Assembly: GCF_013423955.1 (NCBI RefSeq)
Contig: NZ_JACCKX010000001.1
Span: forward strand, 3,944,473-4,008,472
Source: Ottowia beijingensis
Lineage (GTDB): Bacteria > Pseudomonadota > Gammaproteobacteria > Burkholderiales > Burkholderiaceae_C
Reading direction: 5' to 3'
DNA: 64,000 nt
The position numbers were made by a program, and so were the translations under genes. The notes beneath the pieces were generated by a model. It saw only the letters and a program-made list of their open reading frames with translations, ran no database searches and was not told the origin of the DNA. Every line of letters begins with the position of its first letter. Position 1 is the stretch's first letter. Below are positions 62,705 through 64,000 of this stretch, in pieces.

Positions 62705-63120
62705 GCGTGAACCCCTCGCCGAATCGGCGTGACCTTCTCGTTCTTCCCCTGTGCCACGGCCTTCAGGCGCTTCTCCCAGGACTTGAGCGCCCTCACCTTC
62801 TCGGACCAATAGCTGTGCCGGTCGTAGTTCCGGTCCTGCACGCCGCCCAGGCCATGGCTGAGCAACTGGCCGCGCACGTCCTTGCTCACGCCCAGGGCGG
62901 CCAACTGGGTTTCGCAGGTCCTGCGGATGTCTCGAAGGAGAACGACGAGCGCGCCTCTTCGGCTTTGACCATGGCCTTCGACATTTCCGTGACCGCCGCC
63001 GAAAGCGTGTCGACACTGACCGGGATCGCCTTGCCGTGCCCGTCATCCATGTTGGTGAACAGCGGGCCGCTCGGGTGCAGCGCCAGCGCCTCGGCAACGA
63101 TTTCCTGCGTATTCCACGCG
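62701..63120 (-). pseudogene. Tyrosine recombinase (integrase), C-terminal remnant
   Basis: About 140 residues: WNTQEIVAEALALHPSGPLFTNMDDGHGKAIPVSV, then after a shift near 62935 LRDIRRTCETQLAALGVSKDVRGQLLSHGLGGVQDRNYDRHSYWSEKVRAL. The Arg of RRTCETQLA, the His of LLSH and the Tyr of YDRHSY fit the catalytic box. The N-terminal part was lost where the IS21 element begins. Confidence 0.8.
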
Positions 63121-64000
63121 ATGGCGGACACGATTCCATGCTGATGGCGGACAGTGTTCCAGCGTGATGGCGGACAGTGTTCCACGCTGAAGGCGGACAG
63201 CATTCCAAACTGATGGCGGACACCTGCGGGGTGTTCTGAGTGACCCGAACGCGGCATACGCTGCCCGGTTTTGACCGGAACCAGCGATGCCCACACCCAG
63301 GGTCACCATGAGCAAACTACGACACACACTGCAACTGCTGCACCGCGGGGCCTTGAGCACCCGTCAAATCGGTGCCGCCCTCGGCATCTCCAAATCCACT
63401 GTCAGCGAGATAGCCAGCTACGCGCGCGTGGCCGGCGTGGACTGGGCACTGGCCCAGAGCTGAACGACGACGAACTCCAGGCCCGGCTCTACAAGCCACC
63501 CGTGGCGCGCGAGTCCCGGCACCTTGAACCCGACCACGCCCACATCCACCGCGAACTGCGCCGACCTGGCGTGACGCTGCAGTTGCTTTGGGAGGAATAC
63601 CAGCAACAGCACAGCGGGCAGGCGTACAAATACAGCGCCTTCTGCGAGAAGTACAAGGCCTGGGCCCGGCGCCTGCAGCGCTCCATGCGCCAGACCCACA
63701 CGGTGACAAGCTCTTTGTGGACTACGCCGGCCAGACCGTTCCCGTGGTGGATGCCGACACTGGCGAGATACGCCAGGCCCAGGTCTTCGTGGCCGTGCTG
63801 GGCGCATCGAACTACACCTACGCCTGCGCCACCGCCAGCCAGAAGGCCACCGACTGGGTGGCCAGCATCATTAGCGCGCTGGAGTTCATCGGCGGCGTGC
63901 CCCGCCTGCTGGTGCCTGACCAGCCGCGCGCCCTCATGGCCCGACCCGACCGTTACGAGCCCACCGCGCACCGCCTGCTCGAAGAGCTCTGTGCGCACTA
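63121..64000 (+). mobile_element. IS21-family element, left end, runs off the window
   Basis: Starts with five repeats of 23 bases (63121, 63144, 63167, 63190, 63213), each beginning ATGGCGGACA or close to it, the transposase-binding array of this family. istA follows. Confidence 0.85.
63308..64000 (+). CDS. istA: IS21-family transposase IstA, partial, two frameshifts
   Basis: MSKLRHTLQLLHRGALSTRQIGAALGISKSTVSEIASYARVAGVDW (HTH), then in other frames LNDDELQARLYKPPVARESRHLEPDHAHIHRELRRPGVTLQLLWEEYQQQHSGQAY and KLFVDYAGQTVPVVDADTGEIRQAQVFVAVLGASNYTYACAT, RPDRYEPTAHRLLEEL. Changes near 63460 and 63700. It continues beyond the right edge. Confidence 0.85.

Noticed and set aside
63121..63235. 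Possible CRISPR or minisatellite at the 23-base repeats
   Set aside because: No spacers between units, and the array lies directly before istA, as in IS21 ends.

Overview
The window is high-GC chromosomal DNA of a betaproteobacterium, most likely family Comamonadaceae (Acidovorax/Ottowia/Diaphorobacter type). This rests on the rimP-nusA-infB-rbfA-truB operon followed by typA, the smpB/ratA/rnfH block, a riboswitch-led thiC-thiO-thiS-thiG-thiDE operon, several Bug-type binding proteins, and a dispersed short palindrome that I associate with Comamonadaceae genomes. No 16S or other species-level marker is present, so the genus is open.

Bases 1-33400 are core chromosome, mostly on the minus strand. 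In order: a DUF4124 protein, rnfH/ratA with divergent smpB, a small lipoprotein, an HIBYL-CoA hydrolase-like enzyme, a DMT exporter, typA, a TPR/O-GlcNAc-transferase-like protein, truB-rbfA-infB-nusA-rimP (own promoter and a terminator-like hairpin in the leader), a Yej-type peptide ABC transporter missing its upstream half, a PIN/RHH toxin-antitoxin pair, a CoA transferase, an LhgO-like oxidoreductase, a histone-deacetylase-fold amidohydrolase and the thiamine operon behind a TPP riboswitch. A tRNA-Asn follows at 33410.

Bases about 33490-63120 form a mobile island between tRNA-Asn and a tyrosine-integrase remnant. It holds phage-type virion genes (transglycosylase, a very large polyvalent protein, an HNH gene between them), a HigBA-like toxin-antitoxin pair, an RHH regulator, and a leftward replication module (SSB, nuclease, primase-helicase, excisionase-like HTH). 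I see no terminase, portal or capsid gene. A unit of about 12.3 kb (49800-62133) is inserted in it, bounded by two direct copies of one IS3-family element and by a TCC duplication. It carries a LysR regulator, three enzymes like the lower half of the upper naphthalene pathway (NahF, NahE, NahD) and two Bug-family binding proteins, plus IS30, IS407-type and IS481 elements. Joining the outer flanks restores one reading frame, which shows the unit arrived as a block. The window ends inside an IS21-family element that truncates the integrase.

A general caution: many conserved genes (nusA, rbfA, yejF, thiO, the primase, the IS transposases) carry one-base frameshifts, nearly all deletions in G, C or A runs. 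Consensus sequencing error explains this better than mass pseudogenisation, so most frameshifted genes below are probably intact in the organism.
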